From positions 1 through 56,111 of the forward strand of contig RHPI01002619.1 in the NCBI GenBank assembly GCA_009103225.1: DNA of 56,111 bases, in the 5' to 3' direction. Below the pieces are notes generated by a model that saw nothing but the letters and a program-made list of their open reading frames with translations, made no database searches and was not told where the DNA came from. The stretch is from Chlorokybus atmophyticus. Taxonomy: Eukaryota > Streptophyta > Chlorokybophyceae > Chlorokybales > Chlorokybaceae. The translations under genes were made by a program, and so were the position numbers. Position 1 is the stretch's first letter; each line of letters begins with the position of its first letter. Of this stretch, positions 1 through 10,400 are shown in pieces.

Positions 1-1
1 T

Positions 2-3000
2 TCACCATTGCAAGTGATCTTTATCAAGTCTGCTACCAATCACGGCACTCCGACATTAGCTACATTTGATGGTCACTCAGTGCCATTCAAATGGAGATTT
101 AAGAGTCAACTTATGGGTACACCATGTACAGCATTGATTGATACTGGTGCAAACCATAATTTTGTTGAACATGCTTGGGTGAAACGTAATAACATTCCTT
201 TCACACCAGTCACGTCATATGTACGTGCTGCTGGTTCCACTCTCAATGCAATGGGAGAGGTAAAAGGGCGTTTTGTTATTAATGGCCATATAACCCGACC
301 AGCCTTCATCGTGGTGGATATTGGTATCCCCGGGGTGGATGTTGTTTTAGGGGAACAATGGCACACTGAAGCAGGTTTACAATTAGACTCTCGAGCCAAT
401 ACGTGCACCCTTCGTAAAGGGAAACGTAGGATGACTTTAACAGCATCTGTACTCGCACGTATACCACGCGATAATGTTCCGCTCCTCTCTGCCATGCAAT
501 TGAAACGTTGCATGCGTAAACGTGAGGAAGTATACTTACTGCACTTACGACAGGTGGAAACACCTGCTGAACAGGCTATCAGTGACCCTGTGGTGCAGTC
601 ACTTACGGAACAATACGCAGATGTATTTCAGGATGAACTCCCAGAGTTGCCTCCCGATCGAAACATACATCATACCATTCCGTTAGAGGAGGGGGCGAAG
701 CCACCTTGGCGGCCTACATACAGGCTAAGTCCCTTAGAACACGCGGAGATGGAAAAACAGCTCAAAAAGTTATTGGCCAAAGGTTTAATAACAAAGAGCA
801 TATCTCCTTTTTGTGCACCAATTTTGTTTGTGCCCAAACAGAATGGCAAGCTACGCATGTGTATTGACTACCGTGCGTTGAACAAGGTCACTGTGAAAAA
901 CAGATACCCTTTGCCTCGGATTGATGATTTGTTTGATAAGCTGTCAGGTGCAACAGTGTTCAGCACGCTGGATTTGACCAGTGGTTATCATCAACTCAAA
1001 ATCCACCCGTCAGATATACAAAAAACTGCATTTCGCACCCCACTAGGACACTTTGAGTATAAAGTGTTACCATTTGGGTTAACAAATGCACCGGCTACAT
1101 TTCAGACAGCAATGAACGCGGTATTTGCTGATGAATTGTACAAGTTTGTACTGGTATATCTAGACGACATTATTGTGTTCAGCAAAACTCGGGAGGACCA
1201 CCACAAACATGTGGAATTGGTTCTAGCTAAATTACGCGAACACAAATTCTATGCCAACCTGTCCAAATGCAACTTTGCAAAGGATGATTCACCCTTTTTA
1301 GGGCATGTGATTGGCAAAGAAGGATTGAAACCAGGTCCTCAAAAGGTGTGTGCGGTAAAGGATTGGCCACCACCCAAGGATGTACATCAGTTACGTGCTT
1401 TCTTGGGGCTAGCCAATTATTTCCGCAAGTTCATGCGAGCATATTCTGGCATGGCAAATCCTTTAACATCTTTACTAAGAAAAGATGTTAAATTTGTGTG
1501 GACGGAGGCACACGCGGTTGCTTTTACACGCATTAAAGATGCATTAACACAAGCCCCTGTGTTAGCCTTCCCCGACCACACCAATCCTTTTGTGGTGATC
1601 AGTGATGCTTCCACCATTGGGTGTGGGGCAGTCCTTCTACAGGATGACAGACTATGTGCATATGAAAGCAGAAAGTTCATTCCTGCTGAACGAAATTACA
1701 CAACCACTGAGCAGGAATTGCTCGGGGTGGTGCACGCGCTGCGCACATGGCGTTGCTACTTGGAAGGGGTGGAGTTTTCAGTGATTACTGATCACAACCC
1801 GCTCACATTCTTTCATACGCAACAAAATCTGTCGAGGCGGCAAGCTAGGTGGAATGAATTCATTTCTCGTTTCACTTTCACTTGGCAATACCGTCCGGGT
1901 CGCACCAATGTGGCGGATCCACTCAGTCGCAGCCCTGCTCTTTTGGCACTTACGCGCTCTCGAAGTACGCGTAATGTACAGCAGCCTGAAGATCCTTTCT
2001 TAAAAGAAGTGTCCACAGGTTATAACTTAGATGATTGGTTTAGCAGTCAAACCAATCTGCAACAGCTTACTGCTGTTAGCAATCTGTGGTATAAAGGGGA
2101 GCAGTTGGCAATTCCCAACTCGGGCGACTTGCGTAAGCAATGCTTACTTTCAGTGCATGACCCGCCGTATGCTGGGCATTTGGGGAAACACAAAACACTC
2201 AAATCTGCGCAACAGTTATACCGGTGGCCGTCAATGTCAGCTGACGTGGATCAATATGTTCGCACATGTGACGTGTGTCAACGTAATAAGCCACTACGAC
2301 AAGAACAAGCGGGATTGCTTAAACCATTGGCAATTCCAGAACAAAAGTGGGATAGTGTCAGTATGGATTTGATTACTGACCTACCTGAAACAGCAGCTAA
2401 ATACACTGCTATTGTGGTTTTTGTCGACCGTTTGACTAACATGGTGCATTTTGCCCCGTGTTGCACAACTGTAAGTGCACGGGACTTGGCACACTTATTT
2501 GTGTCCACGGTCTTTCGCGTTCACGGTATACCGCGTGAACTTGTCACAGATCCTCGTTTTGTCTCCAAGTTTTGGCGAGAAGTCTGTGAATTGTTGGGGG
2601 TAAAACAAAGCATGTCGACTGCTTTCCACCCGCAAACGGACGGTCAAACTGAGCGAGCAAATCAAATACTGGAAGAAATGCTTCGCCACTATGTGGCTCC
2701 TAATCATGCTGATTGGGACAGGTACTTGCCAATGGCAGAGTTCGCTGTGAACAACGCGTGGCAAGAAAGTGTAAAGGAAACCCCATTTTTCTTAAATTAT
2801 GGGATTCGCCCAAACACACCAGCGTCATTGCGTGTACCTCGCAATGCCCTGACTGTGCCAGCGGCAAAGGAATTTGCCACTAATATGCAAGAAAATTTGG
2901 CTCGAGCCAAGCTGTGTCTGTCAGAAGCACAGGACAGGCAAAAAGCTTATGCTGATACACATCGAAAAATGGCCACTTTCGATGTCAGCGATAAAGTTTT

Positions 3001-3406
3001 GCTTAATGCAAAAAACATAACCATCAAAGGTACGGGTGCTCGCAAGTTGCTGCCCCGATGGTTAGGTCCTTTCTCTATCACTGATAGAGTTGGTACGCAC
3101 GCTTATCGACTGCAATTGCCCCCAAGTGTGCGTATACACAACGTGTTCCATGTGAACTTGTTGAAACCTTACCGCTCAGACGGTAGAACACAGCCTCCAC
3201 CACCGCCAGTTGAGGTGGACAGCGAGCTCGAATACGAGGTGGAAGCTATATTGAACCATAAGCTAAATGGTCGAGGACGCGCAACTCGCTATTTGGTGAA
3301 ATGGAAAGGGTATGGCCCGGAACATAACAGTTGGGAGCCCGACAGGCATCTTACGCACTGCCGCGAGTTGCTTCGAGCTTATTGGGATTCATGTCCTGTC
3401 CCATAA
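2..3406 (+). CDS. Gypsy pol polyprotein (PR-RT-RH-IN-chromodomain), partial at 5' end
   Basis: The frame is open from the window edge, so the true start is upstream; the first visible alternative start codon at 8 is not a credible initiator. Seen in order: aspartic protease with DTGAN (about nt 140); reverse transcriptase with LDLTSGYHQ and catalytic YLDDI (about nt 1155); RNase H with TDHNPLTF; integrase with an HHCC zinc finger ending TCDVC, then catalytic MDLITD, VTDPRF and QTERANQ; and a C-terminal chromodomain with YLVKWKGYG and WEP. The integrase motif VTDPRF is two residues shorter than the usual SDRDPRF but keeps the acidic residue. The chromodomain is known in this family to steer integration to modified chromatin. 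The product should form the reverse-transcription and integration machinery in virus-like particles. Confidence 0.95.
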   Translation, partial: SPLQVIFIKSATNHGTPTLATFDGHSVPFKWRFKSQLMGTPCTALIDTGANHNFVEHAWVKRNNIPFTPVTSYVRAAGSTLNAMGEVKGRFVINGHITRPAFIVVDIGIPGVDVVLGEQWHTEAGLQLDSRANTCTLRKGKRRMTLTASVLARIPRDNVPLLSAMQLKRCMRKREEVYLLHLRQVETPAEQAISDPVVQSLTEQYADVFQDELPELPPDRNIHHTIPLEEGAKPPWRPTYRLSPLEHAEMEKQLKKLLAKGLITKSISPFCAPILFVPKQNGKLRMCIDYRALNKVTVKNRYPLPRIDDLFDKLSGATVFSTLDLTSGYHQLKIHPSDIQKTAFRTPLGHFEYKVLPFGLTNAPATFQTAMNAVFADELYKFVLVYLDDIIVFSKTREDHHKHVELVLAKLREHKFYANLSKCNFAKDDSPFLGHVIGKEGLKPGPQKVCAVKDWPPPKDVHQLRAFLGLANYFRKFMRAYSGMANPLTSLLRKDVKFVWTEAHAVAFTRIKDALTQAPVLAFPDHTNPFVVISDASTIGCGAVLLQDDRLCAYESRKFIPAERNYTTTEQELLGVVHALRTWRCYLEGVEFSVITDHNPLTFFHTQQNLSRRQARWNEFISRFTFTWQYRPGRTNVADPLSRSPALLALTRSRSTRNVQQPEDPFLKEVSTGYNLDDWFSSQTNLQQLTAVSNLWYKGEQLAIPNSGDLRKQCLLSVHDPPYAGHLGKHKTLKSAQQLYRWPSMSADVDQYVRTCDVCQRNKPLRQEQAGLLKPLAIPEQKWDSVSMDLITDLPETAAKYTAIVVFVDRLTNMVHFAPCCTTVSARDLAHLFVSTVFRVHGIPRELVTDPRFVSKFWREVCELLGVKQSMSTAFHPQTDGQTERANQILEEMLRHYVAPNHADWDRYLPMAEFAVNNAWQESVKETPFFLNYGIRPNTPASLRVPRNALTVPAAKEFATNMQENLARAKLCLSEAQDRQKAYADTHRKMATFDVSDKVLLNAKNITIKGTGARKLLPRWLGPFSITDRVGTHAYRLQLPPSVRIHNVFHVNLLKPYRSDGRTQPPPPPVEVDSELEYEVEAILNHKLNGRGRATRYLVKWKGYGPEHNSWEPDRHLTHCRELLRAYWDSCPVP

Positions 3407-3553
3407 ACTGTGGGCTTGGGTTTATGACAGACTGGCAGTGCAGTTTTATTACCACCCTGTCATTTCCTGCTATCTCACTGGTTACAATTACTCGAAATCA
3501 AGTCTGATCAACTTGAGTTCAACGAGGACGTTAAAAACCTAAGTGGGGGGGAA

Positions 3554-4051
3554 TGTAACGGGAGCAATAATAATAGGGGTATTATTGCTACATAAATAAC
3601 ACATTTTGTATGAATAAGTATTTAAATATGCTTATTTATACCTCTTTTCTACGGTTCCTCGCTTATTAAACGCTATGATGCTTTATCATAGCTTAAATAA
3701 GTCCCAATGGGTGTAGAACCGCTTATTCAAGCCTATTTAATGTCACATTTGATATAATGTGATGACTATCTCGTTAGGTACCTTATCGATATGTACCTTA
3801 TCTGAGCTGTGATTGGCTCACGCTAGATTTCCTAACTACCCTATCTGTACGGTTGATATCTAGTTGTGAGTTAATTATCGAGAGGTATATAGTTGATATA
3901 CTCTTGATATAAAAGGTCACATCAATCTGATGTGGGAACTTTCAGTTCTCTGCTCAGTGGCGGCCACGCCGTTGAAAGGCTTGTCATAGGCGGTGTGGGT
4001 GTTGGGGTAGAGGATTAAAGGGGCATCATCGGCGACGGTGGTGCTGTTACA
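3554..4051 (+). repeat. 3' LTR of the gypsy element
   Basis: It starts TGTAACGG just after a G-rich polypurine tract and ends CTGTTACA, so the termini form the short inverted repeat TGTAAC/GTTACA with the TG...CA ends typical of LTRs. Length is about 498 bp. A TATA box lies inside at 3908. The 5' LTR for comparison is outside the window, so the right boundary rests on the terminal inverted repeat only. Confidence 0.75.
3908..3915 (+). promoter_or_regulatory. TATA box in the LTR
   Basis: TATAAAAG sits about 145 bp before the LTR end, a sensible U3/R position. In a 5' LTR copy it would drive genomic RNA transcription of the element. Confidence 0.55.
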
Positions 4052-4554
4052 GCAGTTGCAGACTCTCAGTAAGAGAGTCTATCAAAACAAAAGCTTTGAG
4101 CCACTCTGGTTAAAGACGCTTGCACCTCCACCATCATCCCCGTCTTAACTAGCTTTTATTTGTTTCTCAACAAATACTTTGTGCACGCATTGTTTGCTTT
4201 TATTTGTTTTCTCGCAATTGTACGTGCATTGCCCCCCTTCTCCTCTCACTTTACTGCATATTGTGGCATATCGCTTGCATGCTTAGCTGGGCTGCATATC
4301 ATTTATGTAATTGAGATGCAGCCTAGCAGGCGTGGCATAAACAATTAAAAAACAAAAAGCATGAGCCTACTGTAGCTAATGTGCATAATAGCAATAATTT
4401 AATGAACAGCCCAAACTGAGCCACATCACAAATTGAACAATAAGGCTATGTGGTTGACAAAGTTTCATAATGTTTAGCATGCGGAATTCGTGGTGATTGA
4501 ATATGTTGTGCACATCATACTTCAGGTGAAGTAGCAATATCAAGCAAAATGCAT

Positions 4555-4702
4555 GCCGAACACAGATTGTGACGATTTTTAAATGGTAAAGTGCCAAAAA
4601 ATTGGGATATATCACATTGCATTAAAATTCAATAAAACAAAATTACAGAGCTCAACTATTAGCATGTTACAGTTTCAATAGGGTTCATAGCTTGTAACAT
4701 CC
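4555..4702. repeat. Tandem duplication, copy 1 (148 bp)
   Basis: It starts GCCGAACACAGATTGTG and ends CTTGTAACATCC, and is followed directly by a second copy with only a few substitutions and small indels. No coding content is seen. Confidence 0.9.
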
Positions 4703-4848
4703 GCCGAACACAGATTGTGACGATTTTTAATGGTAAAGTGCCAAAAAATTGGGATATATCACATTGCACTAAAATTCAATAAAATAACATTACAGAGCTC
4801 AACTATTAGCATGTTACAGTTTCAATAGGGTTCATAGCTTGTAACATC
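4703..4848. repeat. Tandem duplication, copy 2 (146 bp)
   Basis: Near-identical neighbour of the 4555-4702 copy. The differences (for example one A fewer in the TTTTTAA run) date the duplication as recent but not brand new. Confidence 0.9.
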
Positions 4849-5484
4849 TCACAACGCAAAAGTTGCTTTGTGATCATAGTTGATAATGTTTGCAGCATCA
4901 TAAAAGCATGTTGTGGTTTTTGCAGCATAAGCACAGTGTTGTAACGTTTTTCAACTGCTTACCACACACCACAACTACTTCAACATGTACCAATATATAT
5001 CAATCTTTTGCTTAAGGTCAATGGAGGTGTTGATATTGTCATGATGAGAGTTGTCGAGGCCGATTTTTGGAGTAATTACTTTCGTTATAGGCAATTGCGC
5101 TATTTTCATATTTACTTTAAGATAATGACACATTTTGATGTCATTGCTCGTTTGAACCAATGCATATAAACTTAATTAAGTCTACACACATGCATTTATA
5201 CAAGGTATATCTATAATAGCAAATACTTAAATAACTTAATTTGTAATATATGACTCAACGGTAGCTACTGTCCATGTCGTACCGGGTGCACGTTGAGCTG
5301 CTCAGCCTAAGCAATGTGTTGTAGCATTTTAGTATTTGATTATTTTGCATGTTGCACAGTACGCATGCCGCAATACGCAATACATCCTGCTCGCCGAGCT
5401 GGTATCGTTGGTCACGAGACGCTTAAAGTTGGTGGTGCCTCATGACTAACATTACGCCCGCATGTGGCTGTAATATGATGTTAA

Positions 5485-5564
5485 AACAGGTCCCATTGCT
5501 TCAATTGCAACGAACGTGGCCACTTAGCATGTGACTATAGCAAACCTTGTGCGAACATAGCCCA
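5485..5564 (+). pseudogene. Retroelement gag zinc-knuckle fossil
   Basis: One frame reads CFNCNERGHLACDY, the pattern of a retroviral-type CCHC knuckle (C-x2-C-x4-H-x4-C) with the last cysteine changed to tyrosine. The frame stops soon after and the surroundings are full of stops. It looks like a scrap of an old LTR-element gag. A chance match cannot be fully excluded. Confidence 0.4.
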
Positions 5565-7424
5565 ATAATGCGCTTAGATTAATACTATGCAGTGGAGCAG
5601 GTAAACCAGCAGGCGTGACAATGAAAAAAGCGGTCCTCACGCCATACTTTAAGGTGCAATCTTGCAATACAGTAGAATGCCGCATTCCACAATGTTGTGT
5701 AAGTCACCTGCGTTGGAAATCTTTCTACCTAAGGGCTTTGCTGCTGTTGGTGTCTGTATGCCTGCGACTTTATTAATGATTCAATCATTTCCTTGGGTAA
5801 TGCTTCAAGTATGTAACGCAAGCCCAAATAGTATACGTACCAGTGCTTGCGCTCGTCGCAAATGTGGCGGCGAGCGCTAGCATTTGATCGTTAAGTTTGC
5901 CCAGTGCCAAGTATTGCGACCTCAATTAATTCAAGTGCCGTACTTGGCACGACATAGTAATATTGCTTTTTAGTAAACAATTAATTCAATACATGCGATT
6001 ACTGTAATTGTTAAGTCAAAAATAACGCAATCCGAGGGTCATTTGTACAAAATCATTAATAAATCCAACTGAAAGACGTATGTTGTAAACATTGAAATGT
6101 ACAGGTTTTGCTTGTGACAATAATGCTTCAAAAAGTGAACAACGCAGCCGTATAGATTGGTCACATGCTATAAATCTCAAATTACGTGGAGATGTGTACC
6201 TGTTGGGTCAACTTTGAGTTGATATTTTGAAAGTATACAAATTAAGTCAGCTATACTATTGATGAAGTCATATTGAATAACAAGAACGCATCAAAAGATT
6301 TATCAGAGAATGACGACGTGAGCCAATAGTTTGGCTGCAAGCCAACTTGCGCATAAGGGATATGTTGATGCAAGGACCAAGTCAATAAAACTGGATTCAA
6401 CGGTCAACAATGCAATTCAACAATTGAACCATGGCATGCATCTCTAATCATTGAATACATCTACAATGGATGTCAGTTTAGCTAATCGAACGGCACAAGC
6501 AATCAAGGAATTTCTGCGTGTGCAACATTGGCGCCTTAACCATTGCCATGGCAGTAAAAGTCGCTTCCATAGGTGGAGCCACACGCCATGTATAATTCCC
6601 ATAACCACACATGTGACAACATGTCAACTCTATGATGCATCCACATGCCTATGCAAGCAATGTTTGATCTGAAACTTTTTGGACACTTATGCCAAACTAC
6701 AAATGCTAAATTCTTTACGTATATTGAGATGATGTGTCAACTACTCATCTGTGTAAACAACATCATTATTGCAGTGTTTGCCCCTGTTCATTAATGCAGT
6801 GATGATCAACCGGCTCTTCCCCTGCATTACTATGGTGTCATTGCTCTATACATAAACGTGTTTAACATGAAAACAACTCATATAAGAGTTGCGTAAAGCA
6901 AACTTAGTGCTGATTGCCGGTGCTTGTCTCGCGCAATTGCTGGTTAGTAATCGCGGCAATTTTCAACAACGGTGCCATCCACGCCCAAGTGGGTGGGCAT
7001 TTTAACACAATCGCCACTTTACTAGTTGGTCAACCTGGATTGCATGAAAACCGGCACAATCGGTTGCAAACAATACAGGATGTGTGCACATACGGAAGCA
7101 GTAGCAATCAATGCACAGTCATGATGTATGTACGTACCCCCGTAGGCAATGGACTGATACATACTGGTTGCATACAGCTGCAACTCAGTTGAATTTGGCC
7201 ACAAACGCACAATTGGCCAAGTAAACAACCTACCTGGCATTGCAATCACAATCCTGGACATCAGCGAAGATGCATCAACAGCAACGTCGTGCTGTTAACC
7301 TGCCTTGGCAGGTTAACAGTGCAGCAGCCAATAACCCACAATGTCTCCAGCTCATATACAATCAGCTACTCATACTCACTATACATTGTCAAACCAGCAA
7401 TGTCAACAGGGAGGGAAAAGCGCA

Positions 7425-10400
7425 TTAGGGAGCCTGCGACAGCCCTAATGCCGAGCGTCTGTCTGAAGCGTTGGTGTCTGCATTGACCGCTGCAGGCGGG
7501 TTGCTCGACATACCCAGGGAGCTGCCTGCAGGCCTGTTTGGTGATGCGCTAGCAGAAGCAGGCATGTGGCCTGCCTGGGACCCCTCAGAGGCACTACCAG
7601 GACGCGGTGCAGGGTTCCCTGCCGACGATGTCACCTGCATGCCTGAAGGTGTTGGCATACCTGCACCGAAGAGCTTTGTTATGAGTGAATAACACAAGCA
7701 ACGAAGCCAAAACACAACACACAAGTCTCAGCTGCTCTGAGCTTAACCCTGCATTTACCTCGATTGCCACCTGGACGACCACCTGTGTGCGGAGGAGATG
7801 CGGATCCTGACCCAGGATTTGCGGGAAACTGTAGTGACGGCATGGTAGGCGGGGAGCCATACAGAGGTCGACCCAGCGAATGGCTAGGTACTGCTCGTAG
7901 GTTGGCATGAGGAAATGCGCCCTGCCCTGACTTGCCGCTGGCATCAAAGGAGGCACCTGTATTCTTGCCAGCGGGGGAATTGCCCATAGACAACCTGCCT
8001 GTCAAAGCACTTGCACTTGCAGAATGCGCCGGGCTTGACGATTGCATTGCCCAACTCCCTGGGTTGTATGTGGGTAGTCCAGCTGGCTGACCTTGGCTGA
8101 AGTGAGACATCAACGGGCGTGCTGCTGATTCAGCTGGGGGCTGGGAAGAGGGGGCTTGAAACTTCTTCTGCGAACCTCCTTGCAGAGAGCTGTTAGCTTG
8201 ATGCAGCTGGTGGCGAGCACCAGCAGAGGCTAGCTGTGTGTAGCCACCTTGCCTGCTCAAAGCTTCCGGCAACCGAAGCCCAGAAGGCAGATGTGAAGGA
8301 AGGTTACCAACTGCATTCATCCTGTCTGGGGTGCCTGCGCCTAGAGTAGGAGCAGCAAACGGGGTTTGTGTAGTAGGTCTGAGCTTTGCATTGGTTGAAG
8401 AACCTCCAACAGCAGAAGCAGACCGGCCTGGTGCGTTGTTTCTACTGGTGTGTAGTGGGCCTGCATCCTTCGGTGCTAGAGAAGGTGAAGTGCGTCCATG
8501 TGCTGCATTGTTTCCGTCAGCATCAGGCCTTGCATTCCGCCCGTTCGCATTATCTGCAAGGGCACTGCTTCCAGACCTAGAAATGCCAATGGCCAGGCCA
8601 GGATAGGACGCAAAGTGCTGCTGTGCTTGTCCCTGACCATGCTGCTGTGCATCTGTCTGTAGCGAATGTTGTGCCCCCTGCTGGGATGACGAAGACTGCC
8701 CTGGCATTGCGGTAGGTTGCTGATGAGTCGGCTGCTGAGGGGGCTGCTGCTGCTGCTGCTGCTGCTGCAGGTGTTGCTGCTGCTGCTGGAAATGCTGCTG
8801 CTGCTGCTGCTGCTGCGATGAGTGCTGCTGTTGCTGCTGCTGGGCCTGCTGCTGCTGCTGCTGAACTTGCTGCAACTGGTGTTGATGCTGGTGAGAGGAT
8901 GGCTGCTGTGGCGCCGGCTGTTGAGCCATGTGCATTTGGCCTTGCCCCTGCTGTTGCGGGGGCGCCTGTTGTCCCTGCGCCTGTGCCTGCTGTGGTTGCT
9001 GCTGCGGTTGTTGCTGCTGCTGCTGCACAGATGGATGTTGAGAGGCCGCCGAGGGTTGAAAACTGGGTTGACCGTGAGGTGCCGAGGCGGTACCTGATCT
9101 AAACTGCTGAGGGGGATGCTGGTGCTCCGCATGCGATGAAATGGCAGGCGCCCCTGCCGCAACCTCCAATTGCGGTTGCGGCTTTGGTTGCAATGCAGGG
9201 AGCTGGGATGGCTGCTGCTGCGCAGGCTGTGGTTGCTGGTGTGCGGGGGACTGCGAATGCATTGCAGCTGGGAAGGAAGCAGATGCTGCACGCTGATGTT
9301 GCTGTTGCGCGGCAAGCGTTATTGGTTGCGAAGACTGCTTCTGCACCCGCTGCGTAGGCTGCTGTGCCTGAGACTGCTTCTGCGAGGCAGGAGCGCCCTG
9401 CTGCCTTGCGTCATGCCTCTGCGGAGTAGTCAACTGAGAGGACTGCTGGGCCGGCTGCTGCAGCGCTGTTTGTAGAACCTGTTGCGCCTGTTGCTGAGCC
9501 TGCTGGTGTTGCTGCACCTGCTGCTGCAGATACTGTTGCTGTGCTTGTTGCTGCGCATGCTGCTGCTGCAAAACGAATTGCTGATGCCTTAGCTGCTGAT
9601 GCTGCTGCTGTTGGAGCTGCAGCTGCTGCTGCAGTTGCTTGCGCTTGGCCGCTGTATCCAACCGCTGAGTACCAGTGCGTCCAGTTGGGGCCTCCCCACC
9701 TTCTGTGTGTTTATTCTGCGTGCGTCCTGAACCAGAGACGGCCGCGCTGGAGGTGGGCGCAGTTTCTGCACCAGTGGAAGCATGCCTGCTTGCAGCCGTA
9801 TGTGGGCCGGATGCTGAAGGAAGAGCACCAAGGTGGCCCTGGTACTGTCCATGCGGTAAGCCCGCAACTAGGCCCGGCGTGGCAGGTGTACCTTCCATCG
9901 TACGTGAATGCGCACCTTCACCGTCAGGCCTCTGTAGCGCCGGCTGCGAAACATGGTGCGGCTGACTGTGCTGCATATGCGACAGCGTGGAGGGTTGCGG
10001 TGGTTGCTGGCGCAGTGACTGCTGCAAACTTTGCGATGAATGCTGCGCTGGCTGCTGTGGGTGGGCAGAAGACTTGGGAGGCGCCTGCTGGGTTTGCTGT
10101 GCGGACGCTGTCTGATGCTGCGGAACAGAGGACGGCTGTTGCCCAGCTTGGGACTGTTGCCTCTGTGCCTGTGGCGTTGCCTGCATTTGCGACGGCAATG
10201 GAGCTGGCGGCTGCACGGCTGCTTGTGTGGCGGGTGATTGTGGATGCGGACCAGAGGGGGACATATGTGGGATGAGATGGGGATGAAGAGCACCTCCATA
10301 GAATGGTGGTCCAAAGAACTGCGCAGCCTGCAAGTGGGAAGGACTAGTCAGTCCTGATGGAAGGATAGAGTGGTAGCACAGAGCAAGGAATCTGCTTGGC

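Larger units (their letters stand above)
1..4051 (+). mobile_element. Ty3/gypsy chromovirus LTR retrotransposon, 5' part outside window
   Basis: The open polyprotein at the window start, a purine-rich tract (about 3541-3553) and a 3' LTR (3554-4051) form the 3' two thirds of a Ty3/gypsy element. The order protease, reverse transcriptase, RNase H, integrase, C-terminal chromodomain is that of chromoviruses. Gag, primer binding site and 5' LTR must lie upstream of base 1. The pol frame has no stop or frameshift over more than 3.3 kb, which suggests a recent insertion. Integration site and target duplication cannot be seen because the 5' end is missing. Confidence 0.95.
4052..7424. other. AT-rich gene-poor region with old repeat remnants
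   Basis: No open frame looks like a host gene. The stretch is more AT-rich than the gene-bearing DNA to its right. It holds a tandem duplication (4555-4848) and a fossil zinc knuckle (about 5494-5550). The remaining short frames have no recognisable domains. It is best read as a graveyard of older transposon sequence next to the young gypsy element. Confidence 0.6.

Noticed and set aside
8331-9475. Plus-strand and alternate-frame ORFs across the poly-Q region (Ala-, Leu- or Ser-rich)
   Set aside because: Shadow frames of CAG repeats in the TIC-like exon.
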